From Streptomyces sp. man185 (GTDB taxonomy: Bacteria > Actinomycetota > Actinomycetes > Streptomycetales > Streptomycetaceae), in assembly GCA_002551355.1 (NCBI GenBank), contig NTHE01000007.1:62976-126975 (forward strand): a DNA stretch of 64,000 bases, written 5' to 3'. The notes under the pieces are model-generated. The model was not told the DNA's origin. It searched no databases and was given only the letters and a program-made list of their open reading frames with translations. Of this stretch, positions 1 through 8,611 are shown piece after piece (position 1 is the first letter of the stretch; each line of letters opens with the position of its first letter). The translations under genes were made by a program, and so were the position numbers.

Positions 1-24
1 CCGGGCGACTGTGGGGTCGTACAT
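1..24 (-). CDS. ABC transporter permease, N-terminal fragment (runs off the left edge)
   Basis: Only the first eight codons are visible (MYDPTVAR), reading leftward off the window. An AAGGAG ribosome site lies about 12 bases before the ATG, and the gene starts 30 bases after the stop of the ABC ATPase at 55-966, so it is very probably the next cistron of the same operon. Streptomyces operons of this type usually carry a second ABC-2 permease here. The function is inferred from position only. Confidence 0.45.
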
Positions 25-54
25 GACGGTGCACAGCTCCTTTCAGGCCACTAC

Positions 55-966
55 TCAGGCCGCTACGAGATAGGAAAAGACCGATTCGAGGGACTCGTCG
101 GACGGCGAGACGGTGAGCAGCCGGATGCCCTGTTCACGGGCGACCCTCGGCAGCAGTTCGGTGAACCGCCCGAAGTCGACGGCCTGGATGCGCAGCGCCT
201 TCTCGGTCAGGTCGACCTCGATGCCGGCCGTGGACGGGTCGGCGATGAGCGCGGCCGCCAGCGCCCGGTCGTCGCTGGAGCGCACCAGATAGCGGTGCGG
301 CCGGTCCTTCATCAGCCGGCGGATCTTCCGGAAGTCGCCGGACGCGGCGTGCCTGCCCGCCACGATCACCTCGATGTGGGAGGCCAACTGCTCGACCTCC
401 TCGAGGATGTGGGAGGAGAACAGGACCGTGCGCCCCTCGGCTCCCATCCGCCGCAGCAGTTCCATCAGCTGCATCCGCTGGCGCGGGTCCATCCCGTTGA
501 ACGGTTCGTCCAGGAGGAGCACCGAGGGCTCGTGAACGAGCGCGGACGCCATCTTCACGCGCTGGCGCATGCCCTTGCTGTACGTGGCGATCTTGCGGTC
601 CTGCGCGTACTCCATCTGGACCGTGGCGAGCGCCTTCTGCGCCTCGGCCCCGCCCAAACCCTGGAGTTCGGCGTTGGCGACGACGAATTCCTTGCCGGTG
701 AGGAAGTCGTACATCCCTTCCCGCTCCGGGACGATGCCGATCTCCTTGTAGACGGCCTCATTGCGCCAGATCGGCCGGCCGTCGAGCGTGACCTTCCCGG
801 TCGAAGGAGCGAGGAATCCGCCCATCATGTTGATGAGGGTGGACTTTCCGGCGCCGTTCGGGCCGAGGAGTCCGGTGACGCCGGGCCCCACGGTCATGGA
901 GACGTCGTTGACGGCGACCACGTTGCCGAACCAGCGCGAGGTGTGGTCGATCTCGATGGTGGTCAC
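55..966 (-). CDS. ABC transporter ATP-binding protein (ABC-2 exporter type)
   Basis: Cytoplasmic ATPase of 303 aa that should power export by the ABC-2 permease encoded just upstream. Visible motifs are Walker A GPNGAGKST at residues 35-43, an ABC signature YSKGMRQ at about 129-135 (KG in place of the usual GG or GQ), Walker B VLLLDEP at 149-155 and the switch His at about 186. The C-terminal 80 residues form the extension common in exporters of the CcmA/NatA type. The start is the GTG at 964-966, which overlaps the TGA of the permease gene (GTGA), so the two are probably translationally coupled; the frame is open further upstream but that part is read inside the permease gene. The substrate cannot be read from sequence. 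Confidence 0.93.
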   Translation of the reverse strand: MTTIEIDHTSRWFGNVVAVNDVSMTVGPGVTGLLGPNGAGKSTLINMMGGFLAPSTGKVTLDGRPIWRNEAVYKEIGIVPEREGMYDFLTGKEFVVANAELQGLGGAEAQKALATVQMEYAQDRKIATYSKGMRQRVKMASALVHEPSVLLLDEPFNGMDPRQRMQLMELLRRMGAEGRTVLFSSHILEEVEQLASHIEVIVAGRHAASGDFRKIRRLMKDRPHRYLVRSSDDRALAAALIADPSTAGIEVDLTEKALRIQAVDFGRFTELLPRVAREQGIRLLTVSPSDESLESVFSYLVAA

Positions 967-1871
967 AGCCCGACCCTCCGGTAGCGGCGCATCAGGACGG
1001 CGTACGAGCCGGCGACGAGCGCGAGAACAACGATCAGGTAGACCACGCCGGCGCCGGCGCCCGGGCCTTCGCCTCCGGGGAAGGCGGAGGACGCGCCGAG
1101 GAACGCGGTCTGGACGCCGTCGATCAGGGTGATCGGCGAGAAGAGGCCGAGCCACTGCACGGCCCCGTCCGAGCCGGTCTCCCAGGCGATGGCCTGGATC
1201 GTGGAGACGGCGCCGTAGGTGATGGTCAGGAGGGCGATCACCGCGGCCACGCCGAAGCCCCGCCGCGGTGTCAGGGCGGCCATCACGAGGCCGAGCCCGG
1301 CGAACAGCACGGACAGCAGCGCCACCGACACCAGTCCCTGGCCGAACCACTTGGTCTGATCGGCGAAGTCGAACTTCGCGAGCAGAGAGCCCACATAGAG
1401 GACGAGCAGCGGCACACCGGTGAGGATGAAGAGCGCGGAGGCGGTGGCGGCGAACTTCGCGACCACGTAGTCGGCGCGTTCGATCGGCCGCGAGAAGTAC
1501 AGGGGGACGCTCTTGAAACGGAGATCCCTGGATACCGCCTGCGGTGCCTGGGCGGCGATGAACAGGCCGATGACGGCCTGGAGGTAGATCGCGTACGAGG
1601 TGTACTCGACCACCAGCTTGCTGGCGTCCGGTGCGGCCATGGAGACCGCCACCAGGATCGCCGCGACGAGCGCCATCACGCCGAACAGCAGCATGGGCAA
1701 CACCTTGGACTTGGCGGAACGGCCCAGTCCGAAGGAGCCTCGCAGGGTCTGCGAGAACAGGGAGCGGCGGGCGTAGGCCCGGCCGAGCCGCGGTCCGTCG
1801 TAGGAGCGGTAGCCGATGTTGTGGATCCGGGAGGCGTCACGCCCGGCCGCGGTGCCGGTCTCAGTGCTCAT
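963..1871 (-). CDS. ABC-2 type transporter permease
   Basis: Integral membrane protein of 302 aa with about six hydrophobic segments after a soluble N-terminus of about 55 residues. It is the membrane half of an ABC exporter whose ATPases are encoded on both sides. Its ATG lies inside the end of the upstream ATPase gene (11-base overlap) and its stop overlaps the GTG of the downstream ATPase gene, giving the order ATPase-permease-ATPase-(permease). The first transmembrane segment is around residues 60-80, and a conserved-looking stretch ending FKSVPLYFSRPIERADY is typical of ABC-2 permeases in Streptomyces. The cargo is unknown; drug, lipid or bacteriocin export are all possible. Confidence 0.9.
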   Translation of the reverse strand: MSTETGTAAGRDASRIHNIGYRSYDGPRLGRAYARRSLFSQTLRGSFGLGRSAKSKVLPMLLFGVMALVAAILVAVSMAAPDASKLVVEYTSYAIYLQAVIGLFIAAQAPQAVSRDLRFKSVPLYFSRPIERADYVVAKFAATASALFILTGVPLLVLYVGSLLAKFDFADQTKWFGQGLVSVALLSVLFAGLGLVMAALTPRRGFGVAAVIALLTITYGAVSTIQAIAWETGSDGAVQWLGLFSPITLIDGVQTAFLGASSAFPGGEGPGAGAGVVYLIVVLALVAGSYAVLMRRYRRVGL

Positions 1872-2898
1872 CGCGACCGCTTCCCTTCTGCTGGACGACC
1901 CCGGCGGTGGCGGCCGCGACGGGGGCGGCGGCGCTCCGCGCCCCGGCCTGTTCGGTACGGAAGACCTCGGCGATCTGGTGGCGGCGCTGCTCCATGCGGA
2001 CCAGGCCGAGCCCGAGCCCGGCGACGCTGTCGCGGACCACGTCGTACGTCTCCTCGCCCGCCGCCTCGATCAGCAGGATGTGGCCCGCGCCCGGCAGCCC
2101 CTCCGTGTCGATCCCGTCGTGGCCGATGAGCGTGACCCCGGCGTCGGTGAGGACCTTGCGCAGCGCGCCGGTGCCGTCGGGGTGGGTGTCGCTGTCGGTC
2201 ACCTCGACCGCGAGGGTCGCGGTGGTCTGGGTGAAGTCGCTGGTGGAGCTGGAGCGCAGGAGGGTTCCGCCGTCGATGACGACGACGTGGTCGCAGGTGC
2301 GTTCCAGCTCGCCCAGGAGGTGCGAGGTCACCAGCACGGAGATGCCGAAGTCGGTGTGGATGCGGCGGATCAGGCCGAGCATCTCGTCCCGGCCGACCGG
2401 GTCCAGGCCGTTGGTCGGCTCGTCGAGCAGGACCAGCTGGGGGTCGTGGACGAGGGCCTGCGCCAGCTTGACCCGCTGCTTCATGCCGGTCGAGTAGCCG
2501 CCGATGGGGCGGTAGCGCTCCTCGTAGAGGCCGACGTGGCGCAGGGTGTCGGCCGTGCGCTCGCGGGCCGCCGTGGGCGGCAGCCCCGACATACGAGCCA
2601 TGTGCACGACGAACTCGGTCGCCGAGACGTCGGGCGGCAGGCAGTCGTGCTCGGGCATGTACCCCACCCGTTCCCGGATGGCGGCGCCGCTGTTCGCGAC
2701 GTCGAGCCCGAGCACTGCGGCCCGGCCTTCGGTGGCGGGGGAAAGACCCAGCAGGATCTTGATCAGTGTGGACTTGCCGGCTCCGTTGGAACCCACCAGA
2801 CCGGTCACACCCGGTCCGATGTCCAACGTGAGCCGGTCAAGCGCGGTCACCCGGGGGAACCGCATGCTCAGGGCTTCGGTAGCGATTACGGCTGTCAC
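1861..2898 (-). CDS. ABC transporter ATP-binding protein, first gene of exporter operon
   Basis: Nucleotide-binding subunit of 345 aa. Walker A GSNGAGKST lies at about residues 36-44, the signature YSTGMKQ at 135-141 and Walker B LVLLDEP at 155-161, followed by the switch His in TSHLLGEL. A C-terminal extension of about 100 residues follows, as in other ABC-2 ATPases. I chose the GTG at 2896-2898 because the open frame upstream is low-quality, proline-rich translation and the recognisable ATPase fold (IATEALSMRFP) begins right after it. It leads a leftward operon of at least four genes. With two ATPases in one operon the exporter may be a heterodimer, or two exporters may be co-expressed. Confidence 0.92.
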   Translation of the reverse strand: MTAVIATEALSMRFPRVTALDRLTLDIGPGVTGLVGSNGAGKSTLIKILLGLSPATEGRAAVLGLDVANSGAAIRERVGYMPEHDCLPPDVSATEFVVHMARMSGLPPTAARERTADTLRHVGLYEERYRPIGGYSTGMKQRVKLAQALVHDPQLVLLDEPTNGLDPVGRDEMLGLIRRIHTDFGISVLVTSHLLGELERTCDHVVVIDGGTLLRSSSTSDFTQTTATLAVEVTDSDTHPDGTGALRKVLTDAGVTLIGHDGIDTEGLPGAGHILLIEAAGEETYDVVRDSVAGLGLGLVRMEQRRHQIAEVFRTEQAGARSAAAPVAAATAGVVQQKGSGRDEH

Positions 2899-3203
2899 GG
2901 GAATGACGTTAGTGGCGCGGAACACAGCGGTCGTCAGCCCTGACGGCTGGATCCGGGTCAGACTCCAGGCGTACGCGCCCGTAGGGGGACCCCGCGAAGG
3001 ACGAGGCCGGAAACCCGGGACGGGCGGCGCGGGCAGCGGCGTCGCGGGTGGGTGCCCGCAGTCGGGACCAGCGTTTTCCACAGTTCGGCGCGCGGGTTGT
3101 CCACAGGCCGTGCAGCCCTCTTGACGCAGCCGCTGGACATTGTCACATTCATCAGTGTCACGTTACGGACGCGTACCGCACACGGCAGGGAACGGACGGT
3201 GGC
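2899..3203. other. Divergent intergenic region with two DnaA-box sequences
   Basis: This 305-base gap separates the leftward ABC operon from the rightward M24 peptidase operon and must carry both promoters. I could not assign convincing -10 and -35 pairs; a TTGACG at 3121-3126 is a possible -35 for the rightward operon. A short direct repeat TGTCAC occurs at about 3141 and 3156. Two DnaA-box-like sequences are listed separately. No gene is visible. Confidence 0.5.
3074..3105 (+). promoter_or_regulatory. Pair of DnaA-box-like sequences
   Basis: TTTTCCACA at 3074-3082 (one mismatch) and TTGTCCACA at 3097-3105. The second matches the preferred Streptomyces DnaA box exactly. The two lie in the same orientation, 23 bases apart, in non-coding DNA. 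Binding by DnaA is inferred from the motif and from the presence of two further groups in this window. Confidence 0.5.
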
Positions 3204-4070
3204 ATGACCTCGGCAGGATTCGCCCCGGCAGTGCAGCACGAAATCACCCCGGAGCTGCGGGGGTTCAGAGAAGTCCAGCGCCTGGCCTATGCCTGCGCGG
3301 AGGCGGTGGCCGGTCAGCTGCGGTCCGGTGTGACCGAGCGCGAGGCGGCCCGGATGCAGCGCGTGTGGCTGCGCGAGCGCGGTGTGCGCGACTGGTTCCA
3401 CCTCCCGTTCGCCTGGTTCGGGGACCGTACGGCGTTCGCCGGTTTCAAGGTGCCGCTGCAGTTCTTCCCGACCGACCGGAAGCTGGAGCCGGGCATGCCG
3501 TTCATCCTCGACATGGCCCCGGTGCACAAGGGGTTCACCGCCGATGTCGGGTATGCCGGATGCCTCGGCCTCAATCCGCTGCACGACAAGCTGCTGGCCG
3601 ATCTGGAGGACCATCGCGAGCTGATCCTGCGGGAGGTGCGCGAGCGCCGTTCGCTGCGCGAGATCTACGAGGACGTCGAACGCCTCATGACCGCACAGGG
3701 ATACGCGAACAGACACCGGGCCTACCCCTTCGGGGTGATCGCCCACAAGGTCGACCGTGTCGCCCAACGCCGTTGGTCCCCGCAGGTCTTCGGGTTCGGC
3801 ACCCAGGCCCTCAAGGGACTGGTGAGCGACGCCCTGCACGGTCACCGGGACGGCTGGTCGCCGCTGTGGAGCCCCTACCGCTTCTCCGACCACCCGCCGC
3901 AACCGGGCCTGTGGGCGGTCGAACCCCACCTCGGATTCCGGGGTACGGGCGCGAAGTTCGAGGAGATCCTGGTAGTCACCGACTCCAAGGACCCCGAACA
4001 GAGCGCTTTCTGGCTGGACGACGATCTGCCGCATGTGCGGCGCTGGGCCGAGGAGAAGGTGGCGGCATGA
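3204..4070 (+). CDS. M24 family metallopeptidase (Xaa-Pro aminopeptidase-like)
   Basis: Predicted cytoplasmic protein of 288 aa with the creatinase/aminopeptidase pita-bread fold. The expected metal ligands can be placed: two Asp in the segment LDMAPVHKGFTADVGYA, a His in VIAHKV, and two Glu in AVEPHLGF and AKFEEILVV. It is shorter than full Xaa-Pro aminopeptidases and lacks their N-terminal creatinase domain. The ATG at 3204 follows a GGACGG-type ribosome site and gives a good N-terminus. Its TGA overlaps the ATG of the next gene (ATGA), so it heads a tightly coupled operon with a hydrolase-dehydrogenase fusion and a MerR regulator. The substrate is unknown; peptide or small amidohydrolase activity is possible. 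Confidence 0.88.
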   Translation: MTSAGFAPAVQHEITPELRGFREVQRLAYACAEAVAGQLRSGVTEREAARMQRVWLRERGVRDWFHLPFAWFGDRTAFAGFKVPLQFFPTDRKLEPGMPFILDMAPVHKGFTADVGYAGCLGLNPLHDKLLADLEDHRELILREVRERRSLREIYEDVERLMTAQGYANRHRAYPFGVIAHKVDRVAQRRWSPQVFGFGTQALKGLVSDALHGHRDGWSPLWSPYRFSDHPPQPGLWAVEPHLGFRGTGAKFEEILVVTDSKDPEQSAFWLDDDLPHVRRWAEEKVAA

Positions 4071-5839
4071 ATCTGTCTGGGGCGCGGGAGCGATCCGTGC
4101 GAACGGGAGGCGTCGAGCTGTGCGTCGCCGAGCTGGGCGACGCGGGCCGGCCGACCGTGGTGCTGGTCCACGGCTATCCGGACAGCAAGGAGGTCTGGTC
4201 GGACGTCGCCGCCCGGCTGGCCGAGCAGTGGCACGTGGTGCTGTACGACGTGCGGGGGCACGGCAGGTCCACCGCCCCGAAGCCTCTGCGCGGCGGCTTC
4301 ACCCTGGAGAAGCTCACCGACGACTTCCTCGCCGTGATCGACGCGGTCAGCCCCGACCGGCCGGTGCACGTGGTCGGTCACGACTGGGGCTCCGTGCAGG
4401 CCTGGGAGTTCGTCACGGTCGGCCGGACCGAGGGCAGGATCGCCTCCTTCACCTCGATGTCCGGTCCGTCCCTGGATCACTTCGGGCACTGGATCAAACG
4501 CCGGATGTCCCGCCCCACCCCGCGCAAGGTCGGCCAACTCCTCGGCCAGGGCGCGAAGTCCTGGTACGTGTACATGCTCCACACGCCGGTCCTGCCGGAG
4601 CTGGCCTGGCGCGGGCCGCTCGGCAAGCGCTGGCCGCGGATCCTGGAGCGGCTGGAGAAGGTGCCCGCGGGCGACTACCCCACCGCCTCCCTGCCGAACG
4701 ACGCGGCGCACGGGGCCTGGCTCTACCGCGACAACGTCCGCGCCCGGCTGAGCAGGCCCCGCGCGGACGCCTACGCCCACGCACCGGTCCAGCTGATCAC
4801 GCCGACCGGGGACTCCTTCCTCTCCGAGCGGCTCTACGACGGGCTGGAGGACTGGGTCCCCCGGCTGATACGCCGCTCGATCCCGGCCAAGCACTGGGTG
4901 CCCCGCACCCGGCCGGACCAGCTTGCTTCCTGGATCGACGAGTTCGTCACCGCGAACGAGTCCGCCGGGCGGGACGGCGCGCCCGTGCAGACGCCGGTGG
5001 CGCAGGGCCCCTATGCGCAGCGGTTCGGCGGCCAGCTGGTCCTGGTGACGGGCGCGGCCTCCGGGATCGGGCGGGCCACGGCGTTCGCGTTCGCCGAGGC
5101 GGGCGCCCGGATCGTGGCCGTGGACCGCGACGCGGAGGGGGCCGCCCGGACCGCGGAGATGGCGCGGCTGGTCGGGGCGCCGGCGGCCTGGGGCGAGGCG
5201 GTCGACGTCAGCGACGAGGCCGCGATGGAGAAGCTCGCCGCCCGGGTCGCCGCCGAGTACGGCATCGTCGACGTCCTGGTCAACAACGCCGGGATCGGGC
5301 TGTCCGGCTCCTTCCTGGAGACCACGAGCGAGGAGTGGAAGAAGGTCCTCGACGTCAATCTGTGGGGAGTCATCCACGGCTGCCGGATCTTCGGCAAGCA
5401 GATGGCGGACCGTGGGCAGGGCGGCCACATCGTCAACACGGCGTCGGCCGCGGCCTTCCAGCCCTCCCGGGCGCTGCCCGCGTACAGCACGTCGAAAGCG
5501 GCCGTGCTGATGCTCAGCGAGTGCCTGCGGGCCGAGTTGGCGGAGAAATCGATCGGGGTGAGCGCGATATGCCCCGGCATCGTCAACACCAACATCACCA
5601 CCACCACGCGCTTCGCCGGTGCGGACACGTCGGAGGAGGAGCGGCTGCGGAAGCGGACGAGCCGGCTCTACGGCTGGCGCAACTACCCGCCGGAGAAGGT
5701 CGCCGAAGCGATCCTTCGGGCGGTCGTGCGCAACCAGGCCGTGGTGCCGGTGACCCCGGAGGCGCGCGGCGCCCGGCTGCTGTCCCGGCTGAGCCCGGGG
5801 GCCCTTCGCTCCGTCGCCCGGCTGAAGCCGCCGCTGTGA
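4067..5839 (+). CDS. Alpha/beta-hydrolase and short-chain dehydrogenase fusion (EphD-like)
   Basis: Two-domain enzyme of 590 aa. Residues 10-300 form an alpha/beta hydrolase with HGYPDS near 35-40 and the nucleophile motif GHDWGS, where Asp106 is the likely nucleophile as in epoxide hydrolases. Residues 318-590 form a short-chain dehydrogenase/reductase: TGAASGIG at about 328-335 for the cofactor, NNAG at 406-409, and the catalytic Ser460, Tyr473, Lys477. M. tuberculosis EphD has the same architecture and nearly the same length (592 aa) and acts on oxidised mycolates. Streptomyces lacks mycolates, so the substrate here must differ. The start overlaps the M24 peptidase stop (ATGA) and the stop overlaps the MerR start (GTGA), so the three proteins are probably made together. 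Confidence 0.92.
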   Translation: MNLSGARERSVRTGGVELCVAELGDAGRPTVVLVHGYPDSKEVWSDVAARLAEQWHVVLYDVRGHGRSTAPKPLRGGFTLEKLTDDFLAVIDAVSPDRPVHVVGHDWGSVQAWEFVTVGRTEGRIASFTSMSGPSLDHFGHWIKRRMSRPTPRKVGQLLGQGAKSWYVYMLHTPVLPELAWRGPLGKRWPRILERLEKVPAGDYPTASLPNDAAHGAWLYRDNVRARLSRPRADAYAHAPVQLITPTGDSFLSERLYDGLEDWVPRLIRRSIPAKHWVPRTRPDQLASWIDEFVTANESAGRDGAPVQTPVAQGPYAQRFGGQLVLVTGAASGIGRATAFAFAEAGARIVAVDRDAEGAARTAEMARLVGAPAAWGEAVDVSDEAAMEKLAARVAAEYGIVDVLVNNAGIGLSGSFLETTSEEWKKVLDVNLWGVIHGCRIFGKQMADRGQGGHIVNTASAAAFQPSRALPAYSTSKAAVLMLSECLRAELAEKSIGVSAICPGIVNTNITTTTRFAGADTSEEERLRKRTSRLYGWRNYPPEKVAEAILRAVVRNQAVVPVTPEARGARLLSRLSPGALRSVARLKPPL

Positions 5840-6783
5840 CCGGGGCAGGAGCGGGGGCCGCCGAATACCGGATCGAGGACCTGGCCCACGCCAGCGGGGC
5901 CACGGTGCGCACCATCCGCGCCTATCAGGACCGCGGTCTGCTCCCGACTCCGGAGCGGCGCGGGCGGGCCAATGTGTACCGGGAGACCCATCTGGCCCGG
6001 CTGCGGCAGATCGCGGACCTGCTCGACCGGGGCTACACCCTGGCCAGCATCAAGGAGTTGCTGGAGGCGTGGGACGCGGGGCGGGGGCTCGGCGGGGTGC
6101 TCGGGCTCGTCGCGGAGGTGCACGGTCCGTGGACGGACGAGGAGGCCGGCCGGATCAGCCGCCGGGAGCTGGACGACCGGTTCGGCGGCCGGCAGGACGA
6201 CGAGGCCATCGCCGAGGCGGTGGAGCTCGGCGTGCTGGAGCGTGTGCCCGGCCGGGACGACGAGTTCCTCGTGCCCAGCCCGCAGGAGCTGGCGGTGGCC
6301 GTCGAGTTGTACGCGGCCGGCGTGCCGCTGACGGCGATCTCCGGCCATCTGCGGGAGCTTCGCGGTCAGGTGGAGCACATAGCCTCCCGTTTCCTGGAGT
6401 TCACCACCGAGCACGTCTTCGCCCGCTATCTCGGCCATCTGCCCCCCACCGACTCGGATGCGGCCGAGGCGGCGTCCCTGGTACGTCGGCTACGGCCGCT
6501 CGCCCAGCAGACGGTGGACGCCGAACTGGCCCGTGCCATGAAGACGTTCGCCACCCGGCACCTGCACCACCACCTCGGTGCGGAGGACAGCGCGATCTCC
6601 GAAAGCGCAACCCGTCCGGTGCTTCTCCCGGCCAGGACAACGCACGCCGTGCAGGAGCTGGTTGGCGCGGAGCAGGTGGCGGCGTTCGTTGCAGCGGCCG
6701 CTGAACGGGAGCTGCGCGCACGCACATTGGACCATCTTGCGGCAACTCACTCTAAAGAGAGCAAATTTGACGAAAGCGCCTAA
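5836..6783 (+). CDS. MerR family transcriptional regulator
   Basis: DNA-binding protein of 315 aa. The N-terminal winged helix at about residues 11-80 has the MerR pattern (YRIEDLAHASGATVRTIRAY, then RGLLPTP and YTLASIKELLE). The remaining 230 residues are mostly helical and have none of the Cys arrangement of metal-sensing MerR proteins, so any ligand is more likely organic. It is the last gene of the M24-EphD operon, its GTG overlapping the preceding stop, so it may control that operon or a remote target. The C-terminus (STHSKESKFDESA-like) is AT-richer than the rest. Three DnaA-box-like sites follow the stop. Confidence 0.88.
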   Translation: MTGAGAGAAEYRIEDLAHASGATVRTIRAYQDRGLLPTPERRGRANVYRETHLARLRQIADLLDRGYTLASIKELLEAWDAGRGLGGVLGLVAEVHGPWTDEEAGRISRRELDDRFGGRQDDEAIAEAVELGVLERVPGRDDEFLVPSPQELAVAVELYAAGVPLTAISGHLRELRGQVEHIASRFLEFTTEHVFARYLGHLPPTDSDAAEAASLVRRLRPLAQQTVDAELARAMKTFATRHLHHHLGAEDSAISESATRPVLLPARTTHAVQELVGAEQVAAFVAAAAERELRARTLDHLAATHSKESKFDESA

Positions 6784-6795
6784 ATAGGCTGGCGG

Positions 6796-6849
6796 TTGTC
6801 CACAGAACCGTCAAATAACTTGTGGATAACTCAAGTTGACTGTGGATCA
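6796..6849. promoter_or_regulatory. Cluster of three DnaA-box-like sequences
   Basis: TTGTCCACA on the + strand at 6796-6804, TGTGGATAA at 6821-6829 (TTATCCACA on the - strand) and TGTGGATCA at 6841-6849 (TGATCCACA on the - strand). The first is the ideal Streptomyces box and the second is the classical E. coli-type consensus. All sit within 54 bases of a locally AT-rich gap between the MerR gene and kptA. They could act as a DnaA-titration site or in control of kptA; binding is inferred. Confidence 0.55.
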
Positions 6850-6965
6850 AACCTGGCGAAGGAGAAAAGCCGAGGAATCACAGAAGAACGAAGAACCGAA
6901 GAACCTAAGACCCGATAGGCGAAATCCGGATGCGCCGACAAGCTCCCCCCGGGCACGCTGACGCC

Positions 6966-7532
6966 ATGGACGAACGCCGCACCGTCAAGGTGTCCAAGTA
7001 CCTCTCGAAGCATCTGCGGCACCAGCCGGAACGCATCGGCCTCACCCTCGACGAGAACGGCTGGGTGCCGGTCGAGGAGCTGCTGCACGCCGCGGCCCGG
7101 CACGGGTTCGCCTTCTCCCGCGCCGAGCTCGACCACGTCGTCGCCGCCAACGACAAGCGCCGCTTCACCATCCAGGGCGGCGTCCAAGGCGGCATCGAGG
7201 GCGACCGCATCCGCGCCAACCAGGGCCACACCGTGGCCGTCGACCTGGATCTGCCCCCGGCCGAGCCGCCCGCGTACCTCTACCACGGCACGGTCGCCCG
7301 GGTGATGGACGCGATCCGGGCCGAGGGCCTGCGCCCCATGTCCCGCCACCACGTCCACCTGTCGCCCGACCGGGAGACGGCCACCCGGGTCGGCGCCCGC
7401 CGCGGACGTCCCCTCGTCCTCACCGTGGACGCGGGAGCGATGCACCGCGCGGGCCATGTCTTCCGGGTCAGCGCCAACGGCGTCTGGCTCGCCGACGCCG
7501 TACCGCCGGAGTTCCTGCGCCTGCGCGACTGA
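6966..7532 (+). CDS. kptA: RNA 2'-phosphotransferase (KptA/Tpt1 family)
   Basis: Enzyme of 188 aa, the usual size of bacterial KptA. The family transfers a 2'-phosphate from RNA to NAD+, giving ADP-ribose-1'',2''-cyclic phosphate and nicotinamide. Recognisable signatures are VSKYLSKHLRHQPERIGL at the N-terminus (His and Arg of the active site), HTVAVDL, LYHGT and the RHHVHLS segment. The ATG at 6966 gives MDERRTVKVSKYLSKHLR, matching typical N-termini; an upstream frame extension is not conserved in character. The bacterial role is uncertain because bacteria lack the yeast-type tRNA splicing that creates the substrate; removal of 2'-phosphates or ADP-ribosylation of nucleic acid ends are proposed roles. 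Confidence 0.95.
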   Translation: MDERRTVKVSKYLSKHLRHQPERIGLTLDENGWVPVEELLHAAARHGFAFSRAELDHVVAANDKRRFTIQGGVQGGIEGDRIRANQGHTVAVDLDLPPAEPPAYLYHGTVARVMDAIRAEGLRPMSRHHVHLSPDRETATRVGARRGRPLVLTVDAGAMHRAGHVFRVSANGVWLADAVPPEFLRLRD

Positions 7533-7560
7533 AGGGCCGCGGGAGCAGGAGCCGCGGGGC

Positions 7561-8463
7561 TCACGCCAGCTGAGCCGGCGCCTCCGTCGCGATGCGCTCG
7601 AAGACCTTCTCGTCGACGTCGAAGACCGAGTCCGGGATCGGGGCGTGGATGACGATCTCGGTGAAGCCCAGCTCCGCGTGGCGCCCCGCGAAGTCGACGA
7701 AGGCGTCCACGGACTCCAGCGGGGCAGTACGGTCCGGTGTGAAGCCGGTCAGCAGGATCCGGTCCGGCTCGCCGGCGTCCCGGCCGATCTCCGCGCAGGC
7801 CGCCGTGAGCTTCTCGTTCTGCGACCGCAGCGCGGCCCGCGACTCCTTTGGGGTGCCGTTCTCGTACAGCTTGGGGTCGCCGGTGGTGACCCAGGCCTGC
7901 CCGTGGCGGGCGGCGAGCTTCAGGCCGCGCGGTCCGGTCGCCGCGACCGCGAAGGGCAGCCGGGGGCGCTGGACGCAGCCGGGGATGTTCCGGGCCTCCA
8001 GCGCGGTGTAGTGCTCCCCGTGCTCCGTCACCGCGTCCTCGGTGAGCAGGCGGTCCAGGAGGGGCACGAACTCCGCGAACCGGTCGGCGCGTTCGCGCGG
8101 GGTCCAGGCCTCCTGGCCCAGCGCGGTGGCGTCGAAGCCGTTGCCGCCGGCGCCGATGCCGAGGGTGACCCGGCCGCCCGAGATGTCGTCCAGGGAGATC
8201 AGCTCCTTGGCCAGCGTGACGGGGTGGCGGAAGTTCGGCGAGGTCACGAGGGTGCCCAGCCGCAGGCGTTCGGTGGCCGTCGCCGCGGCGGTGAGCGTGG
8301 GCAGCGCCCCGAACCACGGGCCGTCCCGGAAGGTCCGCCAGGACAGGTGGTCGTAGGTGTAAGCGGTGTGGAAGCCCAGCTCCTCCGCGCGCCGCCAGCG
8401 GTCGCGGCCGCCTTCGTGCCAGCGGTGGACGGGGAGAATCACGGTGCTCAGGCGGGGGCTCAT
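7561..8463 (-). CDS. LLM class F420-dependent oxidoreductase
   Basis: Protein of 300 aa with the luciferase-like TIM-barrel fold. Typical features are the N-terminal strand STVILPVHRW, AEELGFHTAYTYDHLSW, the LRLGTLVTSPNFRHPVTLAKE segment and SGGRVTLGIGAGGNGFD, which binds the deazaflavin phosphate in this family. Streptomyces makes F420, so F420 rather than FMN is the likely cofactor. The substrate cannot be predicted. I started at the ATG at 8463 (MSPRLSTVIL) because 13 extra codons upstream are not typical of the family. It is a single gene converging with kptA and divergent from the HAD phosphatase gene. Confidence 0.9.
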   Translation of the reverse strand: MSPRLSTVILPVHRWHEGGRDRWRRAEELGFHTAYTYDHLSWRTFRDGPWFGALPTLTAAATATERLRLGTLVTSPNFRHPVTLAKELISLDDISGGRVTLGIGAGGNGFDATALGQEAWTPRERADRFAEFVPLLDRLLTEDAVTEHGEHYTALEARNIPGCVQRPRLPFAVAATGPRGLKLAARHGQAWVTTGDPKLYENGTPKESRAALRSQNEKLTAACAEIGRDAGEPDRILLTGFTPDRTAPLESVDAFVDFAGRHAELGFTEIVIHAPIPDSVFDVDEKVFERIATEAPAQLA

Positions 8464-8611
8464 GCCTCTGAGCCTACGACCGCGCCCACTCTCCACCACC
8501 ACCCGATGGCTTTGGCATATGCCAGCGGACTTTTCTGCAGATCAGGGCTTTACCCACTCAAATGTGCGCCCCTCCGCACGCCCGTGCACCCTCGTGGGCG
8601 AGAATGACCCG

